From assembly GCA_945864765.1 (NCBI GenBank), contig CAMBDR010000217.1, positions 1-7,117 of the forward strand: a stretch of DNA of 7,117 nt. Direction: 5' to 3'. A program made the translations under genes and the position numbers. Positions 6,101 through 7,117 of this stretch are shown piece after piece (position 1 is the stretch's first letter; every line of letters starts with the position of its first letter). The DNA comes from Janthinobacterium lividum. GTDB taxonomy: Bacteria > Pseudomonadota > Gammaproteobacteria > Burkholderiales > Burkholderiaceae_D. Under the pieces are notes generated by a model, which had not been told where the DNA came from, searched no databases, and saw nothing but the letters and a program-made list of their open reading frames with translations.

Positions 6101-7117
6101 GCCCAATCCCACACCGAGCTGGCCAATGCGCATATTGATCTGGCCAACACCCATAGTCAACTGGAGAGTGCGCATCGCAATTTGAAGGAAACTCAATCGC
6201 AACTGATTCAATCGGAAAAAATGGCGTCGCTGGGGCAACTGGTGGCCAATGTTGCGCACGAAATCAACACGCCGCTGGGCGCGGTGAAATCCTCGGGCGG
6301 CAATATTGCCGATGCGCTCGAAAGAACCCTGACCGATATGCCCAAATTATTCAAGCTCTTGTCAGATGAGGAAGAACAATTATTCCAGGCCATGCTCAGG
6401 CAAGCCTATAGCAATACCACGCTGTTAAGCAGTCGCGAGGAACGTACGATTAAACGGCAAATGTGCGCCCAACTGGAGCACGAAGGCATTCCCGATGCCA
6501 TGCAAAAAGCCGCCATTTTGATGCAGCTCCATGCGCAAACCATGCTGCCCACCTTATTGCCACTATTACGCCACCCGCGCGCCGATTTTATTTTGGATGC
6601 GGCCAATAATCTTGCGGCGATTATTAATAGTTCCAGCAATATCAATACGGCAGTACAAAAGATTTCAAAAATCGTGTTGGCGCTCAAGGCGTATTCACGC
6701 AATAGCGGTGGTGAAATGATCCCATGCAATTTAAGTGATGGACTGGAAACGGTGCTGATGCTATACCAAAATCAAATTAAATCGGGCACCGAACTGGTGT
6801 GTGAGTTTGACCCGATTGAGCCCATTCTTTGCCTGCAAGATGAACTTAACCAGGTGTGGACCAATTTGATACACAATGCCTTGCAGGCGATGAATTATCA
6901 GGGCACCCTGACGCTGGCCATTCATCGGCAAGGCAATGAAGCGGTGGTGTCGGTGCATGATAGCGGCTGCGGCATACCCGAGGCGATTCGCGGCAGAATT
7001 TTTGATGCGTTTTTTACCACCAAGCCGACAGGCGAAGGCAGCGGTCTGGGGCTGGATATCGTGAAAAAAATCATCGATAAACATCATGGGCGGATTGAAG
7101 TGCAAAGCGAAGTGGGC
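3110..7117 (+). CDS. Propeller-domain, GAF-containing sensor histidine kinase (kinase 2), 3'-partial
   Basis: A paralogue of kinase 1, open for 1336 codons with no stop before the window edge. The ATG at 3110 is preferred because AAAGG lies 6 nt upstream; the in-frame ATG at 3116 is the alternative. Domains: signal peptide with likely cleavage after ALVA (residue 21); propeller repeats with Trp at 68, 113, 161, 208, 253, 298, 347, 441, 485, 529, 575 and 622, degenerate repeats near 392 and 664, making 14, as expected for two seven-bladed propellers; Y_Y_Y about 715-785; one transmembrane helix about 798-815; GAF about 838-992; heptad coiled coil 997-1038; H-box AHEINTPLG with His1050; a helical insert of about 100 residues (about 1074-1175) before DHp helix 2 (about 1178-1200); N-box NLIHNA (Asn1252, Asn1256); G1 DSGCGIP (Asp1284); FFTTKP; G2 GEGSGLGL (1308-1315). 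All catalytic motifs are intact and E1051-x-x-T1054 fits the HisKA phosphatase motif. Only the last strand of the ATPase, and anything after it, is missing. It is probably translated together with kinase 1. Ligand, GAF effector and response regulator are unknown. Confidence 0.95.
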   Translation, partial: MKMFFWLAALLLYCIAPALVAVETFANKLVTTADFSFTEPQFESVENTTLLPDAMASVLAQDKQGFIWIGTQGGLLRFDGYHLRKFLRDANNPASLVGDSITALWIDPKNRLWVGTQSEGLSMYDATSERFVSFVHNTANANSLASSFITALSGDAHGGIWVGTEKGLDYLPPGSSEFVHYGKQVGNANGLHDNRIRSLLLDRRGYLWVGTQAGLQYLEPLSKKFHAIAVLGQDQRATPVVQALFEARDGKIWVGTGKQGVAWIDPTAGPAATFHFLTSDSASAPILQFCQPFPDQIWASSSGEGLQVLAANDGQLLKRLRHNPTTNTSLAHDKVNALLVDRSGLLWLSAVGGGLQRYNPQNASVRLVRQGIGQPVAQGDAHSVLALADGRLLIGRIGNRIDVIDRKLGLTDRLEAKAQGTASNLHGSITTMLQMDDASLWVGTISDGLFRLDKGARFWKSFSLAEGLPDLRVFRLLKSRDGGLWVATKRGLAQWDPQLQRFIAVHDAGGKKMQESLHALAEDQLGRIWAASHSGLWVYQKRLGLRLIEHEPQRPTSLITNRVNDLLFDSANRLWIDTAQGLERLTHWNGERAEFEHISSLIGRPGHSIGENLLEDKQGRIWTESLILDPQRMRYYPLSKADGLNIGVTWFGAKGRTQDGLLLFGGSVGLAIVDPAQFKPWEYHPPLHVTELKLGGIPYPAGVLTPELQLHPRQRNFSIEFAALDYTMPQNLHYRYRLLGYEREWINTSADHRNASYGNLWPGQYTLQIRGSNRTGQWSEHELSIPIRVLPAFWQTWWFLMLAPMAIGGLAFALYRWRTARLTKLVAARTSDIINISRIGQELTATLDTEQAFDRVYKKVRARLDAFAFSIGVYDEAKAEIRFVYQIEDGKRYPNIAISMSEQARPAVWCVRERRELIAASSDELLNFVSANLPVLYGEGTETVVYLPLLLEQCVIGCISVQSKKSHAYDKNQLEFLRVLASYIAIAVSNSIAHGALAQSHTELANAHIDLANTHSQLESAHRNLKETQSQLIQSEKMASLGQLVANVAHEINTPLGAVKSSGGNIADALERTLTDMPKLFKLLSDEEEQLFQAMLRQAYSNTTLLSSREERTIKRQMCAQLEHEGIPDAMQKAAILMQLHAQTMLPTLLPLLRHPRADFILDAANNLAAIINSSSNINTAVQKISKIVLALKAYSRNSGGEMIPCNLSDGLETVLMLYQNQIKSGTELVCEFDPIEPILCLQDELNQVWTNLIHNALQAMNYQGTLTLAIHRQGNEAVVSVHDSGCGIPEAIRGRIFDAFFTTKPTGEGSGLGLDIVKKIIDKHHGRIEVQSEVG
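6098..6223 (+). repeat. 21-nt heptad repeats: signalling coiled coil of kinase 2
   Basis: Six seven-residue units start at Leu997, 1004, 1011, 1018, 1025 and 1032: LAQSHTE, LANAHID, LANTHSQ, LESAHRN, LKETQSQ and LIQSEKM. They join the GAF domain to the H-box helix. The units match the kinase 1 coiled coil closely, but there is one more of them. This suggests unit gain or loss in whole heptads, which would keep the helix register. Confidence 0.7.

Noticed and set aside
6296..6640. Insert between the two DHp helices of kinase 2 as a novel domain.
   Set aside because: From memory, the same type of insert (SSREER, LPLLRHP, then a long second helix) recurs in many bacterial kinases with NTPLG H-boxes, so it is a known variant and not unique here.

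Overview
The window is entirely protein-coding on the + strand. It holds two consecutive, very large sensor histidine kinase genes, both cut by the window edges. Each has a periplasmic sensor made of two-component-regulator propeller repeats (Reg_prop; core W-[VIL]-G-T-x-x-G-[LI]), a Y_Y_Y immunoglobulin-like domain, one transmembrane helix and a cytoplasmic kinase core. This is the input layout of the hybrid two-component systems (HTCS) best known from Bacteroidetes. Here, however, no receiver or DNA-binding domain follows the kinase in gene 1, and none is reached in gene 2. The mid-50s GC content (judged by eye), the signal peptide and the kinase families suggest a Gram-negative proteobacterium, perhaps a betaproteobacterium. 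That placement is only a guess.

Layout: positions 1-3113 are the 3' part of kinase 1; its N-terminus lies upstream. Its order is propeller repeats (3 to about 1680), linker with a G8 tract and 12-nt repeats (1775-1820), Y_Y_Y (about 1824-2084), transmembrane helix (about 2085-2147), heptad coiled coil (2214-2318), DHp with His at 2352, ATPase domain, and a short repetitive tail encoded by five 12-nt units (3048-3107). Its stop overlaps the start of kinase 2 as ATGA (3110-3113), with a Shine-Dalgarno core at 3099-3103. Kinase 2 runs from 3110 past the window end (1336 codons seen, no stop). It has a signal peptide, 14 propeller repeats, Y_Y_Y, a transmembrane helix, an extra GAF domain, a coiled coil, a DHp with a helical insert and an almost complete ATPase domain.

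The two proteins are paralogues along their whole sensor half and are probably co-translated. The output halves differ: kinase 1 has no GAF domain and belongs to a different DHp/ATPase subfamily from kinase 2. The pair therefore looks like a duplicated sensor attached to two different kinase engines. They may read the same or related ligands, or act as partners. No cognate response regulator is visible. There is no RNA gene, mobile element, CRISPR array, promoter or terminator in the window, and no intergenic stretch at all.
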